DNA from: Gymnopilus junonius
Lineage: Eukaryota > Basidiomycota > Agaricomycetes > Agaricales > Galerinaceae
Assembly: GCA_015501075.1 (NCBI GenBank)
Contig: JADNYJ010000391.1
Span: 1 to 30,302 of the forward strand
DNA: 30,302 nucleotides
Reading direction: 5' to 3'
The notes beneath the pieces are model-generated. The model was not told the DNA's origin. It ran no database searches and saw nothing but the letters and a program-made list of their open reading frames with translations. Below, piece after piece: positions 1 to 11,550 of the stretch (within the stretch, counting starts at the first letter, position 1; every line of letters begins with the position of its first letter). The translations under genes were made by a program, and so were the position numbers.

Positions 1-22
1 CATGAGCAAGAGGACAACACTA

Positions 23-2296
23 CTATTGCGTAGCCGTAGCTGCAGCAGTAGATGGTGTAGCAACCCCATCCTTGACGGTGACACTAGACGTCGAACTTCC
101 GCCCGACTTCTTCTTGCGGTGTCCAAGCTGGCTTAGTCTTTTAAGACTGGCTATACTGCTTTTCGACTTTTTATGGCCCTTCTCTTCCCCCTTTTATCGC
201 TGGTTGGAGTGTCAGGAACGGACTCGGCATCGGTTGATACCAGTTCTCCCTCCTGCGATGCTGGAGCAACTGCAGCTTGCTCCCCCTTCTCCTCAACGGC
301 AGGTTCTTGGACGATCCCTACTTCACCTCCACCACCCACCAGTCTGATAGTGGTTTCTGGCTCTTGCTGAGCCTCAGTCTGCTCCGAGTGCACTGGCTCA
401 GTTGCTATTGATTCCAACTGAATGGGCAAAGGCTCGTCTACGAGTGTCGGAAGTGATGACATCACCAATGGCTCGCTGTCGACTAGAGGACCGTCGGCCA
501 GTAAATCGGGGATAATGGGAGGAGGTGAATCCGGTGTCGTGTAGATTGAATTAGAGATGACGTGCGTTGGCCTTGTCATTATTGGGGGAGGAGGTGAAAA
601 GGGAAGAGCAGAGCCAGAAGCACCCGATGTTTCGCGACGAATGGGAGACTTTGACTTCCCAGTCCGTCTCGTCGAAGTTACAGACCGACATCTTCAGCCA
701 GTTCAGATATTCCGTTAATTCGGCTGCCTGACTCCAGGTCTTCGTCAAGGTTGTCAACTGAAGATTGTCTAGATTCGGGAGGTGATGAGAATGGGGCAAT
801 ATCTTGTGGTGTTGGAAGAGCGACAGGACGAGGTGCAGGAGGTTTGGCGACGGATATTGTCGGAGCAGCTGCTGATGCAAGTTTTGATGAACTTGGCTGC
901 GCATTGGATTGGCCCAGAGGATCGGCGAATGGAGATGGAATTTGCTCTGTCGAGCTCGCCAAGACAGGTATAGCAACCTCCACTGCACCTGGTCCTTGCA
1001 TAGAAAGTTCGACAATATCAAGATCCTGTCGTTCCCCCTGCTACAAAATATATCAGCCAATTGCAAAATGAAATTCATACTGCTACCGACCTTTCGAGCT
1101 TCCCCATCAGCAGGCGCTAAAACTTCATCTGTGATAACGCCCGATTCATGCCATTTCCGTAAACTCCGATCTGCCCAAGCTTCCAACACATTCCAACCCC
1201 TGTATTCGCCCGTCAAGCGCAATCCACCGCCAGAGCCGGTATCTCCGCCTCCATCTCCCTGTCCCCGACCGTGGCCATCGTAAAAATAGCTCTCGTACCC
1301 AACACCATCCTCGCTGCCCTCACTCGTATCCGTGGCACCAATCTCGAAACCTTCGCCAGTTTCGAGCTCTTCCGCAAAGCTGGCCAACCATTTCGCCCAA
1401 CCGGTCACTCCATCACCTCTCCACATGACGACTTTTGTATCAAAATCACGACCGAAGATGATGATCTGACCGATGGAACCATGTTCTGCGGGGTTGAGGT
1501 CGATGCCGAGGTAGTTGCCGACTTTATCTGCAATGAGAGGGATCCAGCCTCGTTGTGAGTACTCCCGCCTGACCCACCCAGGGGGTATCGATTGCATGTG
1601 TTCGCGCAGACCCTGGTTTGCGCCTGTTGAGGGATCGCGATCGACTTCTCGCCAGAATCTCCATTCCTCCAGCACACTTTCGAGAGGTAATAAAGTCAGT
1701 CCGAAGAACAAACCCTCTGAACAACCGGCTGCGGACTCTGCCTCTTGGCCGTCCACGCAGAGATAAGACTCGCGGACGACGGAAGGGAGAGAGAAGCCGA
1801 ATTGCATTTCTATTTGGGCGAGGTCTTGGGGTAAAATTCCATAATTTAGGGTATCACCGAGTTCTGGGTATTCTCGGTTCAGCCAGGCTTGAATGCGAGC
1901 CCAGGTCTTTGATAAAGGAGGGTAGTTTGGGGGTGAAGAGAAGGGAGTATGTAAGGGGTCCATGTGCGTAGGCAGCAGGGAAGAGGCGGCTGGTCGGGCA
2001 ATGAAGCCGGAACTGTAAGGTCATAAGAGTAGTGCTTGGACAGAGGAACGCAGAGGGCACTCACGAAGAGGGAACATAGCCATAGGCAGCTGGCCCAGGG
2101 GGGGGTATGTATACGAGGCAGGGCTGCGGGCAGTCTCTGGATCTGGTGTGCTGAGGACATCCGGGTTGAAAGCATCAGGATGAGTGTTGTAGACGGGAGA
2201 CGAGGTGGGCAAAGAAAAGGCCTCGTGGGTTGAGCTGAATACCTGGCCTTTCCTGGAGGGGGAGTCGAAGGAGAAGAGGGACGAGAGCCAGCCCAT
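23..2296 (-). CDS. SMI1: SMI1/KNR4-family cell wall and signalling regulator
   Basis: A SMI1/KNR4 protein, which in yeast links cell-wall synthesis to the calcineurin and Slt2 pathways. The start is the ATG at 2296 (MGWLSSLFSFDSPSRKG). The conserved globular domain is seen at about 1963-1300 (LGDTLNYGILPQDLA, VDGQEAES, GWIPLIADKVGNYLGIDLNP, GRDFDTKV). The C-terminal third is Pro/Ser/Glu-rich and ends in a Lys-rich tail. Exons that keep one frame: 2296-2065, 1989-1091, 1037-733, 691-157, 127-23 (about 691 aa). The 1038-1090 intron is convincing (53 nt). The first intron has a strong GTGAGT donor, but the best acceptor (CTTACAG, ending at 2013) is one base out of frame, so I used GACCAG ending at 1990. 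The proposed 41-nt (692-732) and 29-nt (128-156) introns are short; a one-base sequence error could replace the former. Family assignment is firm; exon ends are not. Confidence 0.87.
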
Positions 2297-2730
2297 GGCC
2301 GTATCTGTTCTGGCAGCAAACCGTCCAACCAGCCAGCTAACAAGACTTAATTATGTAATCATTCCTTCAATTTATTTTCAATCACCAACCCCGAGTGCAA
2401 CAGCACTAAATGATTGGCGTCCGCTATGCTCATTGAGATCGCCTAGGAGCGCACCAATCCATGACCGGTATCAAACTCCATGCTTATTACTTGGACACTC
2501 GGCTTGAATTAGCTCCCGGTCGTAACTCCCGACGATAGCTTCTGAACTACGTTGCTCCCGGTTTTCCCTAGTTCTGAGTGAAACCCATATCACAGCTGTT
2601 ATTGGGACTTAAATTTCTCGGTAGCCGCATCGCATCCCTGTCCTGCAACGAGGATTATTTTGCAAATTGTTCATGTATCATATGTCTAATGATGGAATAG
2701 GGGGGTAGCAAAGACATCTAGGTATGCAAA
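2297..2730. other. Intergenic region upstream of SMI1 and downstream of PDX1
   Basis: No convincing coding frame. It should hold the SMI1 promoter (right of 2296, read leftwards) and the PDX1 3' UTR. A light AT-rich stretch lies near 2340-2410. I see no strong TATA box or repeat. Confidence 0.5.
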
Positions 2731-3976
2731 TCAGTACAGGCCATCTAGGTCGCCTGCAGACTTTTTGGATGAGGAGGGCGCAGCAGAAGGTGGTTGAGGA
2801 GCGGATTTGGGAGATGGAGGCAGGTAGTCGGCAATAACAGAGTCAAAATCGGCATTTTTGAAGCCTATGTACAGGGTTATTTTATAAGGGTTATATTCCA
2901 ATGAAGATATAATGAACACGCACTGGCAAGGTATGGATTCTTCGCCTTCTGCGATGCTTCAAACATTGAAGAAACGATCAGGCGGCGGATAGCAGGGCCG
3001 TCAAGTGGTGGTGGCTAGTCATACGATATTCATTAGAATTATAATGACGGAAAGAGGGCAAGAACATACCGTTGGTGCGGCAGCTTGGGTAGGTGCCTTT
3101 CCTCTGGCCTTGGCTGCTTCCTCAATAGGAGAAGGACTGGGCTTAAATGTACCCAGTGGGTTTGAGGCCTTGCCAAGGTAGGTCAACACGTCGCCTTTGG
3201 TCAACATGCCTCTGACACCTGTTCCCTTGATTCCTTCCGTTGACGTTACGTTATTCTCCAATAACAGGCGGTGAACAGAAGGGAAGAGTGGTCGGGAGTG
3301 GTCTGGTGGAGTCTGCGAGTGCGCTTGGGTCTCTGTAGATTGTTCTGGGGCAGGTTTTGATTGCGGTGGGGAAGGTGGGGCGGCCGATTCAGGCTGCTTT
3401 GGTGGTGGGGTAGCCTCTTCCTTGGGTGTTTCGAGGTTTGAAATATCGTCGCCCTCCTCTGCCAGGAGTGCGATGACTTTGCCTACAAGAACACCTTTAG
3501 TACCGTCTGGGGCCTACCGAATTTCATGGTCTATTTAAATATGGCGTCATGGCATGTTCAGTAACAGCGCACCAGAATTTTGCCCATAACACCATCCTCC
3601 TGCGCTTCGACTTCAATAGTAGCCTTGTCTGTTTCCTAGAATACACAACATTGTTGACGAACGAACATGTGCCAAGGCCATATAACTGGCTTACGATTTC
3701 CAGCAGAACATCGCCTTGCGCGAAAGACTCTCCTTCCTTCTTCTTCCATGATGCAATACCACCCTCAGTCATGGTAGGCGACATAGCGGGCATCTGTAAA
3801 TTAGTAATTGCCAGTCGGGTCGCTGAAGCATGAAGAACTGGTCGAGTCAGAACGTATTAGTTCGCGTTGGGACTAATGACACAAGTTGTATAAGACCTAC
3901 GGCGCCTCGAGTGACCCGCAACCTGGACGACTCTTGAGCCACGACACACCGACGACAGAGTCTTTATTAACGCCAT
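2731..3976 (-). CDS. PDX1: Pyruvate dehydrogenase complex protein X (E3-binding protein), mitochondrial
   Basis: Protein X anchors dihydrolipoamide dehydrogenase (E3) to the E2 core of the mitochondrial pyruvate dehydrogenase complex. Six exons join in frame: 3976-3901, 3837-3695, 3635-3573, 3513-3070, 3014-2924, 2864-2731 (316 aa), with introns of 55-63 nt. Exon 1 encodes a basic, Arg-rich presequence ([10 protein letters not shown]..., then HSRRLLHAS). The lipoyl domain follows ([16 protein letters not shown], then [15 protein letters not shown] with the lipoyl lysine in DKA). After a Pro/Gln-rich linker comes the E3-binding domain ([26 protein letters not shown]). A short tail ([11 protein letters not shown]) replaces the catalytic acyltransferase domain, which separates PDX1 from E2. 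It shares a 300-bp divergent promoter with SCAP. No breaks seen. Confidence 0.94.
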
Positions 3977-4276
3977 TCTTCGCGAGAGTTGAACCGGTGG
4001 ACAGCAAGCAAGCTGTTGGTTGGGGTAGACTCCTAGGCACTCCGGAGAAACGAATATACCCCCACGTGACTCGGGTAGCGGACGGAGAAACTGAATTTCG
4101 CGGTTGAAGGACCTAGCCTGGCTGCAGCCTCTTTCGCTTCCTATCCCTTACCTTATCAATTATGCTCTTTGATTCTTACTAGCCCCTTCTTATTACTTCA
4201 TACCATCCTCTGTAGAAGGCTCTATTACCTGACCAGTCCCACGACCGTCGCCATAACCTCAAGAGCTCTGGATTCC
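3977..4276. promoter_or_regulatory. Divergent promoter between PDX1 and SCAP
   Basis: A 300-bp spacer separates the PDX1 start (3976, minus) from the SCAP start (4277, plus), so both promoters must lie here or overlap. A canonical CACGTG E-box is at 4063-4068 in the context CCCACGTGAC. A pyrimidine-rich stretch at about 4165-4260 precedes the SCAP ATG, as is common in basidiomycete promoters. No clear TATA box. Confidence 0.6.
4063..4068. promoter_or_regulatory. Palindromic E-box CACGTG
   Basis: A perfect CACGTG sits near the middle of the PDX1/SCAP divergent spacer. bHLH-leucine-zipper factors, including SREBP-type proteins, bind such sites. Assigning it to SREBP feedback on SCAP is inference only. 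Confidence 0.35.
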
Positions 4277-7200
4277 ATGCTTGGCTATACCACCACGATG
4301 TTACAATGGGCTCGCACTTTGATGCAGAGGTTTTTTCTCCAGCTTGGGCTGTAAGTCCTCTCTTTGGTCTTTAGTATATGTTCTTGTGTTCACCTGCGCC
4401 AGGCATTGCGCAACGCACCAAGTCCGTGTAATTCTCATCTCCTGTGTCGTCATCACCTCCCTCTTTTATCCTGCACTTGACCTCTACACCTCCTCGAGAG
4501 ACTCCTCGCAATCGTTTCTAGATGCCTTAATATCTCCGCATACCTCCTCTCTCAGGACAGAAAGAGATCTCGTCAATATCTGGGCGGGTCAAGACACGCT
4601 GCGCGTTCATGAAGACCCCTTTACTCGTGCTAAATGCAGAGATGCTTTACGGGTAGAACGTATTCTCATACAAAGCCAGCTGGTGGAGGATGATGGTGCT
4701 CTAAATCATCAAGTTTTACGATCTACCCTCAAACTGGAGCGACGACTCCAGGAACTCGCATCGGGCGGCGACTCCCCTTGCCTGAAAAAGCCTGACGGTC
4801 AATGCCTCATCATCTCCCCGCTTGCATTCTGGAACTACGAAGAAGCCGCGCTCGCATCGGACCTCAATATTCTCGATACCCTAGGTCATTTCAAGAACGT
4901 CTCCGTTTCAGGAATACCCATCACTCCGAATATGGTCTTGGCAGGAAGAGGATCTTACGAACACCACGTTGGCGGAAGCAAATTCGATTATGCCAGGTTC
5001 CTGGCACTGACGTATTTCTTTCCAAATAGTCCTTGCTCAGGCTCTTCTGCTGAACATTCACAGTGGGTGCACACAATCCAGGATGCGGTAATCCAAAATG
5101 CAGAAGTCACTGTACAAGTCCCGGAAGCCACCCTGATTGCCCTGGAGGTATGTAAACGAGCTTCAATTCATTTTCATAATGGACCCTGACTGTATTGTAC
5201 GTCCATCATCCAGTACGACCCGGAGAGGACCACTATCAAGGGCTGGTCGGCTATGTCGGCTTTCCTGTATTTGGCTTACATCGCATTCTTTGCGTATGTC
5301 TGTTGGTCTGTCAGGTATATGGATGCTGTGCACTCCAGACTTGGAGTGACGTTCACCGCCCTGGTCGAAATCGCAGTGTCCACCATCACGTCTCTTAGCG
5401 TTTGTGCGCTCGTGGGCTTCAGGATAACCATGGTCCATGGTCAGGCTTGTTTCATTTTTATATTTGACTTCTGCATATCTCTGACAAGAGTGAAATAGGG
5501 AGTTGCTCCCTATAGTAATTATATTCGTGGGCCGAGAATATGTTTAATCTGGTAAGCGCAGCACTCAAGTGCGTATTGTAGTCATTGACGCTGACATGCG
5601 TGTGTTTTCTCAGGTAGATGCAGTAGGCAGGACCTCTGTGACGCTTCCTGTAAAACAGCGCATTGCTGAGGGGCTCGGTCGCGCCTGGAACATCAAACAA
5701 ACTACTCTAAAGTTGTGTCGTATAATGCTATTTTGGGCGTTATCGCAGTCTTTGCAGCTGGTGCTGTCCGCCAATTTTGCACGTTTGCTATTGTGGTGTT
5801 GTGGCGCATTGGTCCTCGCGCACACTTTTTTCATGGCCGTGCTGTCAATTGATATCGCCCGTCTTGAGGTTTGTTCCATTCCATTCATTTAGCCGACATT
5901 GACTTATTTCGGTTCTCATCCTCACTAGCTTGAAGAATTACTCCGCCGAGATACAAGTCTCATTCCTTCTGCACAACCCTTGCTGAATGATGTTCAAAGT
6001 ACGAAGCAAAAGCAACCACGGTCGGGATTGCCAAAGCTTATTCACACCACTCAGGCCCTTCTAAAGGGCAGAGCGGCTACCAATGTCAGCCTTCTGATGG
6101 TGCGTGCTACCTTGGCCTATACAAGAAGCGTGGACTTTTAACACCCTCTTTTCATCGATTCGTTAGCTCCTTGCTATGGCAGCCACCTTGTATTACACAA
6201 CGTACACGGCATCAACATCAACTATGAATTCTTCGCTTCCCAAAGCGCTTGGTGCCGTTTCGAGAACGAAGGCCCGGCCGACTTCGGATGCGATTTCGAC
6301 TGCAGAGCGTATTTGGAAGACGCTTAATATAGCGCATACCCAATTGCTCCACCTCCGCATCGAGCTGCCTACTATCATTACTTTTAGTCCGGACTTGACT
6401 AGCAAGGCCTCGGAAATGCAAGCCTCTTACCGTTCTCGGTATACAATGCGCACCTTTAGTTTCGTGCTGTGGGTCTTGACGATCTTGGTGCTCCCGATCG
6501 CTGCTACCACTTCTGCGTTGTATGGGTTGCTTTTGTATCTCTTGAAGAACACGGAGCTACTGGAGGCTCAACGACATAAACCCGAGGGAGATGCTGGATC
6601 ACGTGCACTTGAAGACGCCAGGGCATTGCAAGGGCAAATCTCGTTTTCAACACTGCCTAGAGGTTTTCAAAGTGATGTCGAGCTCATTGCGGCAAGCAAG
6701 GATGGACGGACTATTGTTTCCGTGGGATTGCATAACGAAATTCTTGTCTTGAACGCAGATACGAAGAAGCAAGTCACAATTGATGCAGAGGATGCATTTT
6801 TGAGGATGGCGAGTACATCTTCGCGAATGGAATCGACCATCACCTCAGTGACAGTAGATGATGCAGGGCGATTCTTTGCCATAGGCACTAGCACGGGTCT
6901 CATTGCAGTCTGGACAGTGGAAAAGGCTGCTTGGCGTGTCAAACCTCTACCTTGGCTTGCTTTGGATAATTCGTCGGCAGGAGTGACGGAGATGTGTTTC
7001 GTACCAACCTTTCAACAATTCGTCAGGACACCCAGCCGAACTCCTCCCCCTTCCGAGCCTAATTCACCTATAATTCCCAAGATAGCCGGTAGCATACTTC
7101 TGGCGACATACGAAAACGGAGTAGCTGCTCGCTGGACTGTAGGCGTCTTGCCAACAGTCGCATTTTTTACTCCCTCGAGACGAGCACCTATTGTGCGTGC

Positions 7201-8458
7201 CTCCCTTTTACAGGTCATCCCGGAAGATAGAGTGCTCATTGCCTTTTGTTTGGACGATGGGACACTTGAATTGGTGGAAACGGGTGACTTTGAGCCAACA
7301 ATGTTGAATGATTGTTGTCTTAAGCCCGGAAACGCATTTGATATGGTGTGGAAGGTCCATGCGTGTAGGGCAGAGATGAACGGGAGTATGAGATTTATCG
7401 TCGCTGCTGCGACGGAAGCTGGCACGGTGTCACTATGGGATGGCCTGACGGGAGAATGTATTGCGATGCTAGACGACGCTCATGGGCGAATTACTGACAT
7501 CAGGGTGTCTCCTGTACAATGCGAGACGTGCCATTTTTGCGGACAGCTGCCTATGGAAAGTCTGGCTGTCGCGTTTTCGGTGGATCACAACATAAGGTTT
7601 TCCAAGCTGTACTTGGATGACCAGACTAGAAGGTGTGCGTGCTCGCGTACGCATCCTCAGCAGCAGCGGTTGCGCAGAGTTTCATCAAGAGAGAGTTTAG
7701 GAAGGAGGTCGAGAAGTAGCAGTACTGCATCATCGCAGATGGGATCACCACATATTTCTCGAGCGCGGTTAGCTACTGCATTCGAAACTTTGGCATCGCC
7801 TTTCCCTGTCTCCGGACATGGCGTCCATTCTCGACGCGCTTCGGAGAAAGAGGCTCGAAGGTCTACGGAGTTGCTGACAGTGCCTTTCCCCGGCACTTTA
7901 GGCGCTGCAGAAGACTATGATATCAGCAGCAATGGTTCTATCCTGGGACACTATAATACTGGTTCAACAACACCAACTAGCACCTACGTTTCCCAATCAG
8001 TATGGCGGAACGCTATGCTGGTCCCACTGGCGGATGTGACGTGTGAGAGAGGATGTTGGGATGTGACGAGCAAGAGGTTTGTTGGGGTCAGACGCAAAGC
8101 GCGTTCTCAGGGAAAGCCAAAATCTACGGTCGCATCCGATTGGGGTCCTTCGGGCTTGACAAGTGCAACTCTGGAAAGGTGGGAGATTTGGATGTTCGAT
8201 CCGGCAACTGCGCTGTTGCGGAGTTCCCTATTGGCTTCATTAAGCCCACCGTCTTCAGAAGCAATCGGTCGGTCTTCAACTTCTTCTCTATCTTCCCGTG
8301 CTTCTTCGCCATCACGGACTAGTTTTTCATCGTTCAACGGTTCCGGCGACTCCATAGCTAGACTACCATTCACCCGAGTATCTCCTCTGTTGGTCACCTC
8401 TTCGCCTGCCCTGGCAGGGTTCGGAAACACAATTGGTGTTTTCCATTTCCATTCATAG
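4277..8458 (+). CDS. SCAP: SREBP cleavage-activating protein (SCAP) with sterol-sensing domain and WD40 repeats
   Basis: SCAP escorts membrane-bound SREBP from the ER in response to sterol. Exons: 4277-4350, 4403-5147, 5214-5439, 5499-5551, 5614-5868, 5929-6099, 6167-8458 (about 1,270 aa). After a short N-terminus comes TM1 (VRVILISCVVITSLFYPALD), a luminal loop, the sterol-sensing domain from about residue 283 (SAFLYLAYIAFFAY, HSRLGVTFTALVEIA, ELLPIVIIFVG, ENMFNL), further TM segments, a TM hairpin at about nt 6450-6545, then a cytosolic WD40 half from about 6655 (DVELIAASKDGRTIVSVG, GTVSLWDGLTGECI). The frame breaks in five places inside the sterol-sensing exons (about 5435, 5530, 5711, 5793, 5810). 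Each is mended by adding one or two G or C to an existing run, so sequence error is likelier than pseudogenisation. The long flanking exons are intact. Confidence 0.9.
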
Positions 8459-8755
8459 CATTTGTTGCACAGGTTTACAATCTTCTTGTCCAGTTATCTA
8501 TATGGATTGGATATCATTTCCTCCCCTTTATTATTACTGCCGCTGTTGCTTTGTCGAATTGTATTGTTTTCTATGTCTCTTGGAGTGTTGTTGGATTCTC
8601 TACATATCTAGCACTACTCTCAACATAAATAATCTGTACGTTATGCTCAATGTTGGAAACCATTTTCGTTCCCCAATCCATCTCAGTTGTGCTTTTGATC
8701 GGCCCGGCTACGCGATTTTTACTCTAAACGACTTTCCCGAATCTCAGACGCTTTC
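8459..8755. other. SCAP 3' end and RAD1 promoter spacer
   Basis: A 297-bp T-rich spacer between two genes on the same strand. It contains an AT-rich stretch near 8620-8645 (ACATAAATAATC) that could serve SCAP polyadenylation. No coding signal. Confidence 0.45.
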
Positions 8756-10593
8756 ATGGAAGACGACGCGATCACGCCTGTGAGTCGCGAATCTGGTGAA
8801 AACTTGGAACTTGTTTTCAATTTTTCGTGCATTTCTTGAATCCACCTCCATACGATACGCTCATACCCTAGGTACTCACCGCATCTGTACACGATGTGCG
8901 CTACTTTGCCGCCCTCCTACGAGGTGTACAGTTTTCCCAATGTCAGTACTTTGCATGCCTTTCAATGGTTCAGAATAATAACAGGTAGCTTCAGCGTGCA
9001 ACTGTAACAGTCACTGATACAGGACTGACAATAACTGTAGAAGAGGCGCGTACATTGCTCGGTAATTAACGCGTCCATCTACCAGCATCTATCATTTCCT
9101 ACTTCCCTGCTTTTTTTAGGAACCGCATTCATCTTTGCTGACGTATTCGATGAATATGCCTACCACCCGGAAACTCTGACTGCACCTCCCTCTATACGTC
9201 CCCGTGATAAAGCCAAAAATAAGAAGAGAAAACGAGCTAAACGGGCTCAACCCAAGCAGGGCGAGTTATCAGAGACGGAATCAGAAACTGAGGATGACGA
9301 GAACGACAAATCATACCAACCCGACGCGGATGAAGATGTTGAGGCCGAGCGAGAAGGTTATTACCCCGAGAATTCAGCCTTTGAAGTTCCTCTGGACACT
9401 CTCATAGATTGTTTGAATATCTTCGGCACAGCAGGAAGTCTAGCAGGTGCCTTTAATTCTTCCGACAGCGGAAATGGAGGACGGGGCAAAGCAAGGATAG
9501 AGGGAGAGGAGGAAGGCAAGGTGGTGGAATGAGAAGGAATAACGATGATTCTGACACTCAGGATGATGAAGGTGCTGAGGGAGCCAATCCAAGAGGATTG
9601 GATGCGTATTTTGGTGGCAAAACAGAGAAGAAGACAAGTATGCGTCTTTCATATCCTGGCGCAGGATATCCGCTAACTCTAATCGTGTGCGTATTCACTT
9701 TTTGCTAATGACTTGGTCCTGATATTCTACATTCTCTTCTCAGTGCCGAAGACGCGTCTGGTCCTACTACAACTTGTGAAATTACGGTATTTGATCCAGA
9801 GCCACATCTGGAGCTGGACTTCGACAATTCTAAAACGTGAGTTCTATCAATGTCATATCATTTATCAATATAAATACGTCTCTTACAGTGTACTCAAAAT
9901 AATCCTCAAAGTAACTTCTCTCCTCTTCGTTCGCTATATGTGGCTGATTTATGAATCAGTCTTCATGGCTCAGAGATGCCCTTTCGGAGCTCGACCCGTC
10001 TTGCGAGAAGCTCACTTTCGTTGGAAACCCGCCCATCCAGCAACCAGACCATAATTCTAATGCCCGACAAAAAGGGAAACAAAGAGTTCCGGCCAAGCCA
10101 ATGCTTCGTATACAAGCTAATGGGACTTTCGGAAGTACAGAAGTGAGTAAAAGTTGATCGGTATGTGGCCAACTTCCCTGATGAAATTTTTGGTTTTGCG
10201 TAGATGGACTATCCTAATGACCGCGACGTGCTTGAAACATTTGAATGTACAAGAATTGTCGCCTTTAGGTATGAACCGCATTCCCATGTGTTTATTCCTA
10301 TACCTCACTTTGACCTTGATTTTTTTCTTCTCTGTTACTTTTAGCTACCGTTTTGGACACATTGCGCGTACACTGAAGGCACTCTCAAACTCGACGAAGA
10401 CATCTCTAAGGATAGATGAAGATGGGCTCCTCAGCCTCCAGTTCCTTATGCCGTCACCTAGACCCAAGACCACTGGAGGCCGAGCCGATGCTTTTATCGA
10501 ATTTCGAGTGAGTCTCTTTGAACATCTCATAGATAGACTGCATGTTTACTGTAACTGGCGTGACAGTGCTTAGCGTTGGATGACGAAATGTGA
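8756..10593 (+). CDS. RAD1: Checkpoint clamp subunit RAD1 (9-1-1 complex)
   Basis: RAD1 forms the Rad9-Hus1-Rad1 sliding clamp loaded at DNA damage. Exons: 8756-8779, 8872-8940 or 8941, about 8995-9061, 9120-9686, 9744-9836, 9889-9910, 9960-10142, 10204-10268, 10345-10507, 10567-10593 (about 427 aa). Recognisable family blocks: TASVHDVRYFAALLRG, TVTDTGLTITVEEARTL, GTAFIFADVFDEYAYHP, PLDTLIDCLNIFG, MRLSYPGAGYPLTLI, FDPEPHLELDFDNS, SYRFGHIARTLKAL, DEDGLLSLQF and the C-terminal EFRCLALDDEM. A Lys/Arg-rich then acidic loop (SETESETEDDENDK) makes it longer than usual. Two problems: the exon 2/3 junction is one base out of frame, and a single G appears missing near 9512 (AAGGTGG), producing a false TGA. 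Both resemble the base losses in SCAP. Confidence 0.9.
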
Positions 10594-11003
10594 AGTCCGT
10601 TTCAGTCATGAATCTTTCGCGTTGCATGTGCCTCCTTATTTCCCTTGGACCGCTTTTCACCTTGGGCTTCCTGATTGTACGACCACTGCTGGATCTTTAC
10701 CCCTGTGACCCCACTAATAATCGTGAATTATAATAACGGTTGGGTTGGAGAGAATGTTCCATTTGAATGATAGGCAGGATTCTCGTTACAGGTTGGTGAA
10801 GGAAGCAAGATGTGTCAAAGAATTTGATCAGACTCTGAAATCCTCTTTCCCCGTATGAAAGGTTTACTCCCTAGTGACTTTCGCGTCTGTCTATATATCG
10901 TAAACAACCCTTCCAATAAAGACATTACCCATTTCCAGGGCGCGAAGAGAAAAAAATATCTAAGCTGTTTCTCGCCCGTCGGATCCCAATGATGTGCATA
11001 CTT
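10594..11003. other. Tail-to-tail spacer between RAD1 and the lipoyl-domain fragment
   Basis: AT-rich spacer with TAATAATCGTGAATTATAAT near 10713-10735 and CAATAAAG near 10914-10921, plausible polyadenylation signals for RAD1. No coding signal. Confidence 0.45.
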
Positions 11004-11461
11004 TTATTGTTGCTGGATGCGAGGCGACGGGCACGGAGCAGCATGCAAACTTCTTTGACCGTACCCCATAGCATGCATTTCGAACAACGAGAGTCTACGT
11101 GCAAATATTGTTGGTGCGCGCGGCGACGATAGCAGCAGGTTAGGTTGCATAGCGTTCCGGGGGGAGACCAAAGGAAAAATAGCCGTCGGCGAAGCGACTT
11201 CAGTAGCGTTATTGAATGTCGAGGAAGTCGACAATCTCATGAAGGAGGATGCTTGCAAAGAGGCGAGCTCATTAGAGTCTTGTGCAACCAGGGCAATAAC
11301 TTGTTCGATAGGGATATTAGAGGTTCCATCTGGCATCTAGGAGGGAACACACTATATTTCATGGGCCGCGCATAGACCGACGAAGATGCAAAACTCACCA
11401 ATATTTTGCTCATGATGCCAGGATGTTGAGCTTGGACATCAACCGCATAGAAATCTGATTC
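11004..11461 (-). pseudogene. Truncated PDX1-like lipoyl-domain gene fragment
   Basis: Two exons on the minus strand, 11461-11399 (63 nt) and 11336-11004, are joined by a 62-nt GTGAGT...CTAG intron. The product (ESDFYAVDVQAQHPGIMSKIL, then PDGTSNIPIEQVIALVAQDSNELASLQ) aligns with the second half of the PDX1 lipoyl domain in this window ([21 protein letters not shown], then [27 protein letters not shown]). The first exon is exactly as long as PDX1 exon 3 and both introns interrupt at the same residues. The lipoyl lysine of DKA is replaced (SDFYA). The upstream half of the domain (MPAMSPTM...) is not visible before a MITE at 11551. The tail ends ...SPRIQQQ without a clear E3-binding domain. I read it as a decaying duplicate; a new, non-lipoylated small protein is the alternative. 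Confidence 0.7.
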
Positions 11462-11550
11462 CTGGTTGGACAAAGTTTGTGGTTACAAAACTTGTTTTAG
11501 TGGGCCACTGCTTCGCATGGCAGGATGATGCTTTTCCTGCTTCACAAATA

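Noticed and set aside
551..1090. Continuous minus-strand frame giving a 470-aa SMI1-like protein
   Set aside because: Past 1091 it reads through a 53-nt intron into an out-of-frame exon; the spliced frame matches the composition of the family better.
6193..8430. Several antisense open frames of 60-140 codons over the SCAP WD40 exon
   Set aside because: They are shadows of a long, well supported exon and show no family resemblance.
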